Numbered from the stretch's first letter, positions 38,511-49,039 are shown. The stretch is DNA of 64,000 nt from Actinomycetota bacterium (GCA_009698815.1 WLPJ01000007.1:46264-110263), one strand, 5' to 3'. The notes: a model not told the origin generated them from the letters alone. Numbers and translations: made by a program.

Positions 38511-39829
38511 TAATTCTTATCGCTGCTTTTTTGGTTAGCGCGGCATTCGAACCCATCGGATTATGGTTCTTAGCAATCTTTGGCTTCGCACTTTTCTTCC
38601 GCAAGTTATCAGATAGTGATAGGCCAGTACTTCAAAGCCTCGTATTTGGGTTAACGCTAAATGCCATTGTTCTGCACTGGAGTGGCAAGTATGTCGGGGC
38701 TCTTCCGTGGCTACTCTTAGCCCTTTTGCAAGCCTTGTTCTATCTTCCAGTTGGTTGGGTTTTTAAACGGAGCAAGAGCCTTTGGTTAAGTGCGCTCGTA
38801 CTTCTTCTTATGGAGGAATTGCGCTCCCGTTTTCCATTTGGCGGTTTTGGTTGGACACGAATCGCATTTAGCCAAGTGGAATCACCGGCTCTGCCAATCG
38901 TTTCAATTGGGGGAGTGCTTGCGCTTTCATCGTTCACGGTTCTGATCGCCGTGCTTGTCACAAGAATTGGCTTAAAAAGTTTTGTTGGCATAAATATTCT
39001 TTTTATCACAGCGCTTTTAATTCCCGACAATCCGCAGGGGAGTGGTTCGGTTCGACTTCTTGCGGTGCAAGGTAATACTCCTGAAGTTGGCTTAGAGTTT
39101 AATTCCAGGGCAAAAGCAGTATTTAACCTACACAGAGATGCCACCAGAGAATTCGCTAAGGAACCGTATGACGCGATCATCTGGCCAGAAAATGCCATAG
39201 ATATAGACCCGCGAGAATATCCAGAGGTTGCAGCTGATATCAGGAAATTGACCAGAGAGTTGCAAGCACCGCTAATTGCAGGCGTTGTACAACAAGAGAA
39301 CGGCAGTCCAGAAAACGCCTCCATCATGTACTCAAAAGAAGGCGCTTTGCAGAGCGCCTATATAAAGCGAGGGTTAACACCGTTCGGCGAGTTTATGCCG
39401 CTGCGCAAAATTGCTGAATTTGTTAGCCCAATGGCAAAGATGGTGGTCGACTTTGTACCGGGGGATAAATTGGTTACACACCAAGTTTCTAGGGCAAAGC
39501 TAGGCCCGATCATTTGTTATGAAATTATTATTGATTCGTTAGTCCGTGATATGGCCATTAATTCGCAGGCGTTAATCGTCCAGACTAATAGCGCAACATT
39601 TGCAAATACGGCAGAGAGTGCGCAGCAATTAGCGATTACGCGCATCAGGGCCGTGGAACATTCACGTGCAATTTTATCTGTTTCAACCGTTGGAATATCC
39701 GCTCTTATCGACAATAATGGGCGAGTGCTTAGCCAAACTGCGGAGAATAAAAAGGCTTTTCTTGTGGGTAATTTGTCACTCAATACCAACCAAACTCTCG
39801 TGGATCGGTTCTGGGTATGGATAAGTTAG
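38504..39829 (+). CDS. lnt: Apolipoprotein N-acyltransferase
   Basis: Adds the third acyl chain to lipoproteins. At 441 residues it is somewhat shorter than proteobacterial Lnt. About six N-terminal membrane segments precede a nitrilase-like domain with the catalytic triad regions IIWPENAID (Glu), IKRGLTPFGEFMP (Lys) and IICYEIII (Cys). In mycobacteria this domain is fused to the mannose synthase that follows; here the two are separate genes overlapping by 13 bases. Confidence 0.9.
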   Translation: MVIILIAAFLVSAAFEPIGLWFLAIFGFALFFRKLSDSDRPVLQSLVFGLTLNAIVLHWSGKYVGALPWLLLALLQALFYLPVGWVFKRSKSLWLSALVLLLMEELRSRFPFGGFGWTRIAFSQVESPALPIVSIGGVLALSSFTVLIAVLVTRIGLKSFVGINILFITALLIPDNPQGSGSVRLLAVQGNTPEVGLEFNSRAKAVFNLHRDATREFAKEPYDAIIWPENAIDIDPREYPEVAADIRKLTRELQAPLIAGVVQQENGSPENASIMYSKEGALQSAYIKRGLTPFGEFMPLRKIAEFVSPMAKMVVDFVPGDKLVTHQVSRAKLGPIICYEIIIDSLVRDMAINSQALIVQTNSATFANTAESAQQLAITRIRAVEHSRAILSVSTVGISALIDNNGRVLSQTAENKKAFLVGNLSLNTNQTLVDRFWVWIS

Positions 39830-40569
39830 TAATTCTTATTCCAACTTATAACGAAGCAATTTCGATCGTTGAACTGCTGGAGAAACTCTCTAGTTTTCGA
39901 TCGAGATCGGAGTATCAATTTGATGTCGTCGTAATTGATGATAATTCCCCTGATAAGACTGCAGATATCATCGATAGCTTGGCGATTTCCTGGGTGCAAA
40001 TTCTGCGCCGTCCTGGTAAAGGTGGCTTAGGCGCGGCCTATCGCGCTGGCTTCAATAGAGTTCTAGCTGATAAGCAATACACGCAGATCCTGACGATGGA
40101 TGCTGATGGATCGCATCGCGTTGAAGATTTACCGGTAATGCTCGCTGCAATTAAACCAGGCAAATCAATCGTTTTGGGCACTCGTTGGATGCCCGGAGGC
40201 AGCGTTGTTAACTGGCCAAAGTCTCGTCAATTACTTTCTAGGTGCGGAACTATCTATGCCAAGTTAGCCCTTGGAATTAATTTAAATGATTTAACTGGTG
40301 GTTTTCGCATTTATAGCGCCGAGCTTTTAAATGCCTTAAATCTGAAAGATATGAACGCCACTGGATATTGTTTCCAGATTGAAATGGCGATGGCCGCTGA
40401 TTTGGCCGGCGCAACGGCAACTCAAGTTCCAATCACCTTTGTAGAGCGCATCAACGGCGTTTCCAAGATGTCTAGAGCGATAGTCATCGAAGCGTTGACG
40501 CAGACAACCCGTTGGGGGCTGATGCACAGGCTTAGACCTAACGCCGATAAGTTACATTATGTCAAGTAA
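39817..40569 (+). CDS. ppm: Polyprenol monophosphomannose synthase, GT2
   Basis: Transfers mannose from GDP-mannose to polyprenyl phosphate, the donor for periplasmic mannosylation. The 250-residue GT2 protein has ILIPTYNEA at the start, VVIDDNSPDKTAD, ILTMDADGSH (DxD) and LTGGFRIYSAELL. It lacks C-terminal membrane segments. Overlap with lnt suggests coordinated synthesis, reflecting the fused mycobacterial Ppm1. Confidence 0.92.
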   Translation: MDKLVILIPTYNEAISIVELLEKLSSFRSRSEYQFDVVVIDDNSPDKTADIIDSLAISWVQILRRPGKGGLGAAYRAGFNRVLADKQYTQILTMDADGSHRVEDLPVMLAAIKPGKSIVLGTRWMPGGSVVNWPKSRQLLSRCGTIYAKLALGINLNDLTGGFRIYSAELLNALNLKDMNATGYCFQIEMAMAADLAGATATQVPITFVERINGVSKMSRAIVIEALTQTTRWGLMHRLRPNADKLHYVK

Positions 40570-40607
40570 TCCAAATTAGCCCCACCCCGCACAGAGGCAA
40601 AGCCCTC

Positions 40608-43463
40608 TTATGAGGAATAAGCCTCTATCGGAGCGCAAGAACAAACTAAGTTTCTATCACCAAAGGCGCCATCGATACGGCCAACGCTGGGCCAATACTT
40701 GCCCCTGGCGCCGATTAGCTCACCCGGAATAAGCCCCGTGATCGTTGCTGGGAAGGCTCCTGCTTCACGCGAATAAGGGCGATCCCAGTTTGTCGCAGCG
40801 ATGGCTCCAACTGTGTGCGGCGCATTTCGCAGAGGTGAGCCTTCGATACTTTGCTTGCCATCGATAATTTCTTGGATTTCGACGCGAATGCCGATCATCG
40901 CATCGATGAAGCGGTTCATCTCCAGAACATCTTCTGATTCAGTTGGCTCGATCATCAAAGTTCCAGCGACCGGAAAAGACATAGTTGGAGCATGGAAACC
41001 AAAGTCCATCAAACGCTTTGCAATGTCATCAACGCTTACCCCTGAAATCTTGGTTATCTCACGCAGATCAAGAATGCATTCGTGAGCGATTAAACCTTTG
41101 TTGCCGGTGTAGAGAATCGGATAAGAACTCTTTAGCCGCGCTGCCATGTAGTTGGCATTTAAAATGGCGACTTCTGTGGCATGCGTTAGGCCTGCTCCCC
41201 CCATGAGGCGGATGTAAGCCCAAGAAATTGGCAAGATGCTGGCAGATCCAAATGGCGCAGCTGAAATTGGTCCAGGTCCTGTTGCAGGCCCAGCGGATGC
41301 ATCCAATGGATGATTTGGCAGAAAGGGCGCAAGGTGTGATTTAACAATTACTGGACCAACGCCCGGTCCCCCACCACCATGCGGAATGCAAAATGTCTTA
41401 TGAAGATTTAAGTGCGAAACATCTGCACCGAACTTTCCAGGTTGCGCGGTTCCAACTAGAGCATTGAGGTTTGCGCCGTCAACGTAGACCTGACCGCCGG
41501 CATCGTGGATCATTGCGCAAATCTCTGAGATCGCAGATTCAAATACTCCATGTGTTGATGGATAAGTAACCATTAACGCAGCCAGTGCATCAGCATTTAG
41601 CGCGATCTTTAACTTTAAATCATCCAGGCTAACGTTTCCTTCTTCATCGCAATCGATGACAACAACAGACATTCCGGCCATTACCGCACTTGCTGCATTT
41701 GTTCCGTGCGCACTAGATGGAATTAGACACACATTGCGCGAGAAATCTCCGCGTGAATCGTGATAGTTGCGAATTGCAAGCAAGCCTGCAAATTCACCTT
41801 GGCTGCCCGCATTTGGCTGTAAGGAAACGGCGTCGTAACCAGTTATCTCAACCAACCATTTTGAAAGCTGCTCGATAATTAGTCGTGAACCCTTTGATTG
41901 ATCTGCTGGTGCAAACGGATGCAAGGATGAGAACTCTGGCCAAGTTACCGCCTCCATCTCAGTTGCCGCATTTAACTTCATGGTGCAAGAGCCAAGTGGA
42001 ATCATTGTGCGATCAAGTGCTAGGTCGCGATCGGCCAAGGTGCGCAAGTAACGCATCATTGAAGTCTCGGACTTATAAGTATTAAAGACCGGATGGGACA
42101 GATAAGTTGATTGGCGAGTGAATTGATCTGCGATTGCCGTCGCCTTGCCATCAGATAAACCAAGAATCCCCAACACTTGATTGAAGGTGGCATCCGTTGT
42201 GGTCTCGTCAAAGGAGATTCGAATCTGCGTATCTGAAATGCGACCAAAATTAAACTTCTTCGCGATAGCTGCCTTATGAATCGCCTGTGCATCGGCTACA
42301 TCAATGATTACCGTGTCGAAGATGTTTTGGCTAGGTGACTTAGCAGCGGCTTGTAACCGGGATGCATAACCATTTACACGTTCTGCAATTGCGCGCAGAC
42401 CAACTGGTCCGTGCCACATGGCATAGAAGGCGCTCATATTTGCCAATAGAACTTGCGCAGTACAAATATTGCTGGTGGCCTTATCGCGCCGGATATGTTG
42501 CTCGCGCGTTTGTAGCGCTAAACGAAAAGCAGGATTTCCATGAGCGTCGATACTCTGTCCAACCAACCGGCCAGGAAGTGATCGCTCTAATCCGGCACGC
42601 ACTGCCATAAATCCGGCGTGTGGTCCACCAAATCCCATCGGCACACCAAAGCGTTGAGCCGAACCAACTGCGATATCTGCCCCCCACTCCCCCGGCGCTT
42701 TAATCAGAGTCAGCGCCAATAAATCTGTGGCTGCAATTACGAGTGCGCCTTTTTCGTGCGCGTAGTCCGCAACTTTTGCGTAATCGTAAATTTCACCAGT
42801 TGTATCTGGATATTGAACTAAGAGCCCGAAGAATTCTTGATCAAAGCCATCGCGTGCAACCTGTGCGGCATCGACCTCAAATACCTTGATTCCAAGTGGC
42901 TTGGCCCGAGTCTGCACCACTGCTTTGGTCTGGGGATGAGCATGTTTTTCAATTAAAAAGACTGCGTCATCGGAAGTTTTAGATGTACGCCGCGCGACGG
43001 TCATAGCTTCAGCAGCGGCGGTAGCCTCATCCAGCATCGATGCATTCGAAAGAGAAAGCGCAGTCATATCGCAGATCACTGTTTGAAAAGCGAAGATTGC
43101 TTCAAGTCGACCTTGGGAGATTTCAGGTTGGTATGGCGTGTACGCGGTGTACCAAGCCGGATTTTCTAAAACATTTCGCTTAATCACAGCTGGCGTAATA
43201 GTTCCGTAGTAACCACCGCCGATAAGGGAAGTGAATACTTGATTTTGTGAAGCGATCTCACGAAGCTCGGCAATAACCGCAACTTCACTCTTAGCCGAAT
43301 CTAGCGTCTCCGAAAGTTTCTTCGCGATTGCAATATTGGAAGGAACGACATCGCTAATGAAAGACTGCAGATCTTTGTAGCCAAGCAGGTGCAACATCTC
43401 TGACTCATCAGTTATGGATGGCCCAATATGGCGCGTTTGAAAGCGCTCACCCTCGTAAGACAT
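40608..43463 (-). CDS. gcvP: Glycine dehydrogenase (decarboxylating), P protein of the glycine cleavage system
   Basis: PLP enzyme of the glycine cleavage complex, 951 residues from ATG 43463, which follows GGGGAG by 5 bases; a slightly longer frame from 43478 is less likely. N-terminal and C-terminal homologous halves are both present, with the PLP lysine in [16 protein letters not shown] in the C-terminal half. Acts with GcvH (46030) and a GcvT not in this window. Sits downstream of its regulatory neighbours as in mycobacteria (gcvB). Confidence 0.97.
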   Translation of the reverse strand: MSYEGERFQTRHIGPSITDESEMLHLLGYKDLQSFISDVVPSNIAIAKKLSETLDSAKSEVAVIAELREIASQNQVFTSLIGGGYYGTITPAVIKRNVLENPAWYTAYTPYQPEISQGRLEAIFAFQTVICDMTALSLSNASMLDEATAAAEAMTVARRTSKTSDDAVFLIEKHAHPQTKAVVQTRAKPLGIKVFEVDAAQVARDGFDQEFFGLLVQYPDTTGEIYDYAKVADYAHEKGALVIAATDLLALTLIKAPGEWGADIAVGSAQRFGVPMGFGGPHAGFMAVRAGLERSLPGRLVGQSIDAHGNPAFRLALQTREQHIRRDKATSNICTAQVLLANMSAFYAMWHGPVGLRAIAERVNGYASRLQAAAKSPSQNIFDTVIIDVADAQAIHKAAIAKKFNFGRISDTQIRISFDETTTDATFNQVLGILGLSDGKATAIADQFTRQSTYLSHPVFNTYKSETSMMRYLRTLADRDLALDRTMIPLGSCTMKLNAATEMEAVTWPEFSSLHPFAPADQSKGSRLIIEQLSKWLVEITGYDAVSLQPNAGSQGEFAGLLAIRNYHDSRGDFSRNVCLIPSSAHGTNAASAVMAGMSVVVIDCDEEGNVSLDDLKLKIALNADALAALMVTYPSTHGVFESAISEICAMIHDAGGQVYVDGANLNALVGTAQPGKFGADVSHLNLHKTFCIPHGGGGPGVGPVIVKSHLAPFLPNHPLDASAGPATGPGPISAAPFGSASILPISWAYIRLMGGAGLTHATEVAILNANYMAARLKSSYPILYTGNKGLIAHECILDLREITKISGVSVDDIAKRLMDFGFHAPTMSFPVAGTLMIEPTESEDVLEMNRFIDAMIGIRVEIQEIIDGKQSIEGSPLRNAPHTVGAIAATNWDRPYSREAGAFPATITGLIPGELIGARGKYWPSVGRIDGAFGDRNLVCSCAPIEAYSS

Positions 43464-43508
43464 TGCTACTCCCCGCACTTGACTTTAGTAAAGGGAAGGA
43501 TATTGCCT

Positions 43509-44033
43509 TTAGGCGCCTTTCGCCTTTCGACGTAATGTGAGTTCATCGTTACTTTCAACACCACTGGCGGTAACCGCATGACCATTCATCTCACCCTGCA
43601 GGGTCGCCAATGAACCTTCAACCTCATGCCAAACCTTGCCGACGGCGATGCCAAATACGCCTTGTCCACCTTGCAACAAGTCGATGATTTCATCGGCGCT
43701 AGCACACTCATAAATTGATGCGCCATCGCTCATTAGGGTGATACTTTCTAGCTCTACAACGCCACGACTTCGTAAATGATTTACCGCAGTGCGAATATTC
43801 TGTAGAGATACTCCAGCATCGAGTAAACGCTTTACAATCTTTAAGACCAATATGTCGCGGAAGCCGTAGAGTCGCGCTGTTCCCGACCCACTTGCGGTGC
43901 GAACACTTGGTTCTAGTAATCCAGTACGTGCCCAATAATCTAGTTGACGATATGAAATGCCTGCAGCCGCACATGCGGTAGCGCCACGGTAGCCAATTTC
44001 AGTCTGCTCATCCGGCGTAACTGGGGAGGTCAC
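43509..44033 (-). CDS. MerR-family transcriptional regulator (Rv1830-like)
   Basis: A 174-residue MerR protein with an N-terminal winged helix (YRGATACAAAGISYRQLDYWARTGLLEPS, shown in part) and a coiled-coil (LKIVKRLLDAGVSLQNIRTAVNHLRSRG). No metal-binding cysteine cluster is obvious, so the ligand is unknown. It is the second MerR of the gcvH-garA-ftsR-nuclease-merR-gcvP block and likely regulates this block or cell division. An octamer GACTTTAG occurs upstream of both this gene (44129-44136) and gcvP (43482-43489). Confidence 0.85.
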   Translation of the reverse strand: MTSPVTPDEQTEIGYRGATACAAAGISYRQLDYWARTGLLEPSVRTASGSGTARLYGFRDILVLKIVKRLLDAGVSLQNIRTAVNHLRSRGVVELESITLMSDGASIYECASADEIIDLLQGGQGVFGIAVGKVWHEVEGSLATLQGEMNGHAVTASGVESNDELTLRRKAKGA

Positions 44034-44141
44034 GTTAACTCGATTCTCTTGGGGATAAGGCTAAAGGTTACGAGGCAAAAGCCCTTCATACAACGACCGA
44101 CACGGACCAAACCTCAAGTAGAGAGTGAGACTTTAGAGGGG

Positions 44142-44660
44142 CTATCCAGCGAAGTCTTCGGGGTTGATTTGCTCCAGGAACTCACGGAATCGCTCCATTT
44201 CAACATCGGTTCCACCGCCTTCGGACTCTGCTGATTGCTCCCCAAGTAAACGCTCCGGAATATCGATGCCCACCTTATCCAAGAGGTCTGAGTCGGCCAA
44301 AATGTTGCTCGCGGTACGCAGCGCTATCGCAATGGCATCTGATGGTCTGGAACTGATCTTTAAATTTGATCCATCCGAACTGCGGAGAGAGATTTCGGCA
44401 TAGAAGATCCCATCTTTTAGCTCTGTTATATGCACCGAGGTCATCGTTAGATCTGCAACTTCCAGAATGTTTGCAATCAAGTCATGGGTTAACGGTCTTT
44501 GCGATGAAAGCCCTTGCTGGGCAAAAGCGATCGCGGTTGCCTCAACGGCTCCAACCCAGATTGGCAGAAAGCGCGAGCCTTCTATCTCTTTCAAAAGGAC
44601 AATCGGCTGGTTAGAGGGCATCTCGATGCGAACGCCAACGACCTCCATATTTACCATCAT
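44142..44660 (-). CDS. Bifunctional nuclease family protein (DUF151)
   Basis: A 172-residue protein of the family that includes mycobacterial Rv1829 and plant bifunctional nucleases. Motifs are EGSRFLPIWVGAVEATAIAF, RPLTHDLI and RPSDAIAIALR. A DNase/RNase activity is reported for plant relatives; the bacterial role is not settled. The C-terminus is acidic (GGTDVEMERFREFLEQINPEDF). Three in-frame ATG codons lie within the first 5 residues, so the exact start is open. Between the two MerR genes. Confidence 0.87.
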   Translation of the reverse strand: MMVNMEVVGVRIEMPSNQPIVLLKEIEGSRFLPIWVGAVEATAIAFAQQGLSSQRPLTHDLIANILEVADLTMTSVHITELKDGIFYAEISLRSSDGSNLKISSRPSDAIAIALRTASNILADSDLLDKVGIDIPERLLGEQSAESEGGGTDVEMERFREFLEQINPEDFAG

Positions 44661-44686
44661 TGGTTATAACCGCAAGAGGATTTCAA

Positions 44687-45403
44687 TTAGCGAGGGCGGT
44701 TGAGGCCGGCGCGTACCAAAGATGCATGAAGGCGAACTGAAAGTGAAGCGATCTGCTTCTGAACTTCTTCAGCACGTGCTTTTGAATCCGCGCTCTTCTG
44801 ACGAATTATTGGAGTTATCACTTGTTCGATCAGACCAATTTCGCGATCGGCGGCAGATTTAAATGAACGCAGGTGACGCGTCTCAATTCCAAAGCCCGCC
44901 ATTTCAGCAACTGACTTAGCAACCGATAGCGCGTCGCTGTCATAGTGACGGCCACGAAGTGCCACGAAACCATATGACTCGAGATCAACTAATTGTGTAT
45001 CTGTGAGACCGCTGGCTTTTAAAAGCTCTTCGCGAGACAAACGCATATCTGATGTATGCACGAAAGATTCGGGTGATGAATCGCCATCAACGCTGGCCAA
45101 GGCCGGACGCGGACTAGCAACTCCCCCGTTGGCGGCTGGCTCTAAACCGCGATCTAAAGCTTCTAGATTCTCTTTAATTACGCGCAGTGGCAGGTACTGA
45201 TCGCGCTGCAAGAGCAATACATATCGCAGACGATCTAAATCAGAGGCGGTGAATTTGCGGTAACCAGATGGAGTTCGCTGAGGCTCAATTAGCCCTTCGG
45301 ATTCTAAGAAACGGATCTTCGAGATAGTGATATCTGGAAAGTCTCCTCGCAACTTGCCTAAGACTTCGCCGATACTCAAATACGCGCGGGCTGGAACGCT
45401 CAC
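44687..45403 (-). CDS. ftsR: MerR-family regulator, FtsR-like (Rv1828 family)
   Basis: A 238-residue MerR protein. N-terminal winged helix (YLSIGEVLGKLRGDFPDITISKIRFLESEGL region, RTPSGYRKF) and a C-terminal ligand/dimer region containing a second helical domain (LSREELLKASGLTDTQLVDLE) as in FtsR, the actinobacterial activator of ftsZ and other division genes. GTG or ATG start region at 45403 preceded by GGGAGA. The name is by family and position beside garA; direct targets are inference. Confidence 0.82.
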   Translation of the reverse strand: MSVPARAYLSIGEVLGKLRGDFPDITISKIRFLESEGLIEPQRTPSGYRKFTASDLDRLRYVLLLQRDQYLPLRVIKENLEALDRGLEPAANGGVASPRPALASVDGDSSPESFVHTSDMRLSREELLKASGLTDTQLVDLESYGFVALRGRHYDSDALSVAKSVAEMAGFGIETRHLRSFKSAADREIGLIEQVITPIIRQKSADSKARAEEVQKQIASLSVRLHASLVRAGLNRPR

Positions 45404-45434
45404 TGTTTCTCCCTTTTTACTAGTCGATGGTTAA

Positions 45435-45890
45435 TTATTTTTTTGACTTGATAAAAATTAAATGAAACTTTCCTACTTGGATCTCGTCACCGGTCTTAAG
45501 TTCAACGGAATTCACAGAACTATTGTTTACATAGGTTCCATTGAGACTGCCCAGGTCAAGTAGTTCAAAACCTTTGTCAGTCTTGGATATCTGTGCGTGA
45601 GTACGTGAGACCGTGACATCATCGAGAAAGATTGCGCTCATCGGTGAACGTCCGATGGAACACTTATCTTCGGCAATTAAGAAACGAGCACCTTTTGCCG
45701 GCCCGCGATGGATAACCACCATGGCACGATCACCGTTGCCCTCAATAATTGCTTTGATTGCACTACTTGATTGCGAATCCATTGACGAGAGAAGCGCATC
45801 AATCGCGTTCTCTGGGGAGGCGCCAACGAGTGAACGTAGGCCAAGATGCAGGGTGGTTGTGAGCTCACTGTTTTCTGTTGCTTTTTCCAA
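45435..45890 (-). CDS. garA: FHA-domain protein GarA/OdhI-like
   Basis: Phosphothreonine-binding regulator expected to switch 2-oxoglutarate dehydrogenase and glutamate dehydrogenase. The C-terminal FHA domain has CSIGRSPMSAIFLDD, VSRTHAQI and LGSLNGTYVNN. I place the start at TTG 45890 because AGGAGAGGAAGGGG lies just upstream, giving 151 residues; a TTG at 45938 is in frame, but its extra residues (LLRRGRGP) are this purine-rich site. The N-terminal phosphoacceptor region reads SELTTTLHLGL instead of the ETTS motif of GarA, so phosphorylation there is uncertain. Confidence 0.85.
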   Translation of the reverse strand: MEKATENSELTTTLHLGLRSLVGASPENAIDALLSSMDSQSSSAIKAIIEGNGDRAMVVIHRGPAKGARFLIAEDKCSIGRSPMSAIFLDDVTVSRTHAQISKTDKGFELLDLGSLNGTYVNNSSVNSVELKTGDEIQVGKFHLIFIKSKK

Positions 45891-46029
45891 AAGTGGGCCC
45901 CTTCCTCTCCTAAGTAATCCAGCCAGGTTCAACTTCAACCTGAGGATGACATTAGGGTCAGTGGCTCAATAAATCAAGTGGAAAAAAATAATTTACTGCG
46001 CTTAAAAACGCTGGGCAAACCCAGGAAAA

Positions 46030-46407
46030 CTACGCGGTAATTTGCCGATAATCGGCGGCAGATAGTAAGCCTGTAGGAGCACCGGCCACTTCAATTTCAG
46101 CTAACCAACCCGAACCATACGGTTCTGAGTTAATTGATTCTGGAGTCGAAGCCAATCCCTCATTTATCGCAACGATTTTTCCAGTCACTGGCGCGAATAT
46201 TTCAGAGACGCTCTTTGTTGACTCAACTTCGCCACAAACTTTATCGGCAGTGACAGTCTCGCCGACTTTAGGCAATTGCACGTAGACAATGTCGCCGAGC
46301 GCACCTTGGGCATAATCAGTAATGCCCATGCGGTAAACGTTTGGTCGACTTTCACTAACCCACTCATGCTCTTTTGTATATTGCAGATCATCTGGAATTA
46401 GTGACAC
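46030..46407 (-). CDS. gcvH: Glycine cleavage system H protein
   Basis: Lipoyl carrier of the glycine cleavage system, 125 residues with the lipoylated lysine in EVESTKSVSEIFAP and typical opening YTKEHEWV. GTG start at 46407 follows AAGGAG by 6 bases. It is the first gene of the conserved gcvH-garA-ftsR-nuclease-merR-gcvP group and is separated from pgsA by 42 bases. No glycine riboswitch is visible upstream. Confidence 0.96.
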   Translation of the reverse strand: MSLIPDDLQYTKEHEWVSESRPNVYRMGITDYAQGALGDIVYVQLPKVGETVTADKVCGEVESTKSVSEIFAPVTGKIVAINEGLASTPESINSEPYGSGWLAEIEVAGAPTGLLSAADYRQITA

Positions 46408-46449
46408 GAGGTCTCCTTCATGTGAAATGTTTGATGAAACAAGGACGAA

Positions 46450-47013
46450 CTACCGCGCAACTCTAATGGCGCGAAGGGCGGTAAGGAGATATGAAACGCC
46501 TGTGAATAGATAGAGGCCAATCCCCCATATTGCAAAACTCCAGCCAAAGATGAAGGCCAGAACCCCGGCCCAGTCCGCGCGGAGTGCAAGTAATAAGAAG
46601 GGAAATGCATAGAGCAGATTAAATGTTGCCGCTTTACCAAGATAGGTAACCTGAAGCGGCGGTAGAGAGTTAAGAGTTAGCCCAATAGTTGCTACGCCCA
46701 GAACCAAATCTCGAGCCAGCAATAACACGATCACCCATAACGGAATAGCTTCGCGCATATACAAGACAATCAGAGTTGCAACTATGTATAAGCGATCAAT
46801 CGCTGGATCGGCAAGTTCTCCAAAACGCGACTCTTGACCCCACGCCCGAGCTAACTTTCCATCGAAGTAATCAGTTGCTCCCCCAATAGCCAGGGTCAAA
46901 ATTGCCCAACCATCGGCTTCTAGCCCGATCGCCAAGTAGATAAAGAGTGGTATCCCGAGGGCGCGCAAGAGAGTCAAAGCATTGGGCACATTTAGATTTT
47001 TACTCCGGGCCAT
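46450..47013 (-). CDS. pgsA: CDP-alcohol phosphatidyltransferase, PgsA-like
   Basis: A 187-residue membrane enzyme with the complete CDP-alcohol phosphotransferase motif: DG, two residues, AR, eight residues, G, three residues, D, three residues, D (from DYFDGKLAR to PAIDR). About five hydrophobic segments. It probably makes phosphatidylglycerophosphate or the cardiolipin precursor; the family also includes phosphatidylinositol-type enzymes. Its ATG overlaps the der stop as TGATG. Confidence 0.88.
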   Translation of the reverse strand: MARSKNLNVPNALTLLRALGIPLFIYLAIGLEADGWAILTLAIGGATDYFDGKLARAWGQESRFGELADPAIDRLYIVATLIVLYMREAIPLWVIVLLLARDLVLGVATIGLTLNSLPPLQVTYLGKAATFNLLYAFPFLLLALRADWAGVLAFIFGWSFAIWGIGLYLFTGVSYLLTALRAIRVAR

Positions 47014-48965
47014 CAGTCGCGCTCTTTTACTCGAATCGCGACTTGAACCGGCGTGCCGGGGAAACCAAATTCTTCACGAAGCCTGCGCTCGATGAAGCGG
47101 CGATACGAGGCTTCGATCCAACCACTTGAGAAGACCACGAACTTCGGAGGCGCTATTCCGGCCTGGGTGGCGTAGTAAATCTTTGGTTGTTTTCCACCAC
47201 GTACAGGTGGCGGAGTTGCACCGATTAAGGCGCCAAGGAAAGAGTTGAGTTTGGCAGTTGGAACGCGACGTTCCCAACTATCAATCGCTGTCCGAAGGGC
47301 AGGCGCCAAACGATCACGATGCCAGCCAGTTTTAGCAGCAACGTTAACCCGTTGTGCCCACTCGACCTGATCTAGGTGTCGATCGATTTCGCGATCTATC
47401 TGATCACGGCGATCTTCATCAACGAGGTCCCATTTATTCATCACAATCACCATCGCCTTACCGGCTTCTTCAACCATGGTGATAACCCGTAAATCTTGTT
47501 CGGAGATTGGAACTGATGCATCCAATACAACTACTGCACATTCGCATCTCTCTAATGCGGCTTGTGTTCGAAGAGTTGCGTAATAATCAGTACCGCTTGC
47601 TTGGTTAGCGCGCTTACGCAACCCTGCGGTATCGATAAAACGCCAAACCGTTCCGCCAAACTCGATTAACTCATCGACTGGATCACGCGTTGTTCCAGCA
47701 ACTTCATCAACTATCGAACGATTCTCACCTGCTAGAGCATTTAACAAACTTGATTTGCCAACATTAGGTCGCCCAATCAGAGCAATTTTGCGATAACCAT
47801 CTTGAGTCTGCGCACCACCTACTTCAGGCATTTCCGAAACAATGTAATCCAAGAGATCTCCGCTACCTCGGCCATGCAAGGCGGAAACAAAACGTGGCTC
47901 ACCCAAACCTAGGTTCCAGAGCGCGTGTGCATCTGCCTCATCTACATCGCTATCTACTTTATTGGCAACCAAAACCATTGGCTTCTTAGCCTTGCGTAAC
48001 TCTTGCACCAGGATGTCATCTTCATCTAACGCACCGACGTGAGCATCAACAACGAATGCAAGTACATCTGCTTCTTGCATTGCTAACTCAGCGGAAGCGC
48101 TAACTTGCACTGAGATACCATCTGGTTTTGATTCCCAACCACCTGTATCCATAATTATAAATCTGCGTCCGCCCCATTCGCATTCGTACTGAACACGATC
48201 GCGAGTAACGCCAGGAGTATCTTCAACAATCGCCTCACGACGACCAATGAAGCGGTTGATCAAAGTTGATTTACCAACATTGGGACGACCCAGAATTGCG
48301 ACTATCGGTAAGCCTAATAAGGAGCGCTCTTTCAGCAACTCCCAAACCCGTTCAACGGTCTCATCCAGAGATAAATCAGTGGAATCAATTAATACCGCAT
48401 CCATTGCTTTCGCCAGTGGCGAAACGGTGCGAGAAGAGTCGACCTCATCGCGCGCACTTAGCGAAGCGCTTACATTGTCAGTGCTGGAATTATCCTCTGC
48501 CGATCTGCGTACAGCACGTGCGCTCAAATCTGCTTGTAAATAAATCTTTAGCGCCGCATCGGGTGCAACAACCGTTCCAATATCGCGCCCCTCAACCACT
48601 ATCCCGCGCTCGGCGCTTTCGATAAATTTTCTTTGCATAGTTAAAAGTTCTGCACGAATTTCCGCAATGGCGCTAATTGCACTTACTGATTCGGTTACTG
48701 CTTGACTACGAATTTCATCCGTCACTTCTGTGTCACCGACAAAAATCTGTGGTGCAATCGGACTTGCTACAAACCGCAATGGAAATCGTTTTAGCGCTGC
48801 CAAAATATCTTCCGTGCTGGTCAAATTCTCACTTTGCGCCAGCCACGTGACCGCGCGATAAAGTGCACCAGTGTCTAGATAACTCCAACCCGCTCGCTTT
48901 GCGACAAGTTTAGAAGTGCTTGATTTACCTGCCCCACTTGGTCCATCTATCGCTACAACGATCAT
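47013..48965 (-). CDS. cmk-der: Bifunctional cytidylate kinase / GTPase Der fusion
   Basis: One 650-residue protein. Residues 1 to about 215 are cytidylate kinase ([32 protein letters not shown]), making CDP from CMP. The rest is Der (EngA), the double GTPase for 50S assembly: [14 protein letters not shown] and [15 protein letters not shown]-loops, NKVD and NKWD specificity motifs, and a KH-like end. This fusion is known from several actinobacteria. It lies in the tyrA-cmk-der-pgsA order of the cluster. Confidence 0.95.
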   Translation of the reverse strand: MIVVAIDGPSGAGKSSTSKLVAKRAGWSYLDTGALYRAVTWLAQSENLTSTEDILAALKRFPLRFVASPIAPQIFVGDTEVTDEIRSQAVTESVSAISAIAEIRAELLTMQRKFIESAERGIVVEGRDIGTVVAPDAALKIYLQADLSARAVRRSAEDNSSTDNVSASLSARDEVDSSRTVSPLAKAMDAVLIDSTDLSLDETVERVWELLKERSLLGLPIVAILGRPNVGKSTLINRFIGRREAIVEDTPGVTRDRVQYECEWGGRRFIIMDTGGWESKPDGISVQVSASAELAMQEADVLAFVVDAHVGALDEDDILVQELRKAKKPMVLVANKVDSDVDEADAHALWNLGLGEPRFVSALHGRGSGDLLDYIVSEMPEVGGAQTQDGYRKIALIGRPNVGKSSLLNALAGENRSIVDEVAGTTRDPVDELIEFGGTVWRFIDTAGLRKRANQASGTDYYATLRTQAALERCECAVVVLDASVPISEQDLRVITMVEEAGKAMVIVMNKWDLVDEDRRDQIDREIDRHLDQVEWAQRVNVAAKTGWHRDRLAPALRTAIDSWERRVPTAKLNSFLGALIGATPPPVRGGKQPKIYYATQAGIAPPKFVVFSSGWIEASYRRFIERRLREEFGFPGTPVQVAIRVKERD

Positions 48966-49039
48966 TTGTGTTACATCCCATCGTTGTCTTGCAAATTATA
49001 AGTTTAAGTAAGTTGCTGTGTATCTATTCTATCTCGCAT

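Noticed and set aside
38740..39327. 195-codon minus-strand frame opposite lnt
   Set aside because: No ribosome-binding site or recognisable domain; lnt on the other strand has the full catalytic triad.
40570..40608. Hairpin AGAGG/CCTCT between ppm and gcvP as a terminator
   Set aside because: The stem is 5 bases and no run of U follows on either strand.
46408..46449. A glycine riboswitch upstream of gcvH
   Set aside because: The gap is 42 bases and holds only the ribosome-binding site; no glycine aptamer could fit.
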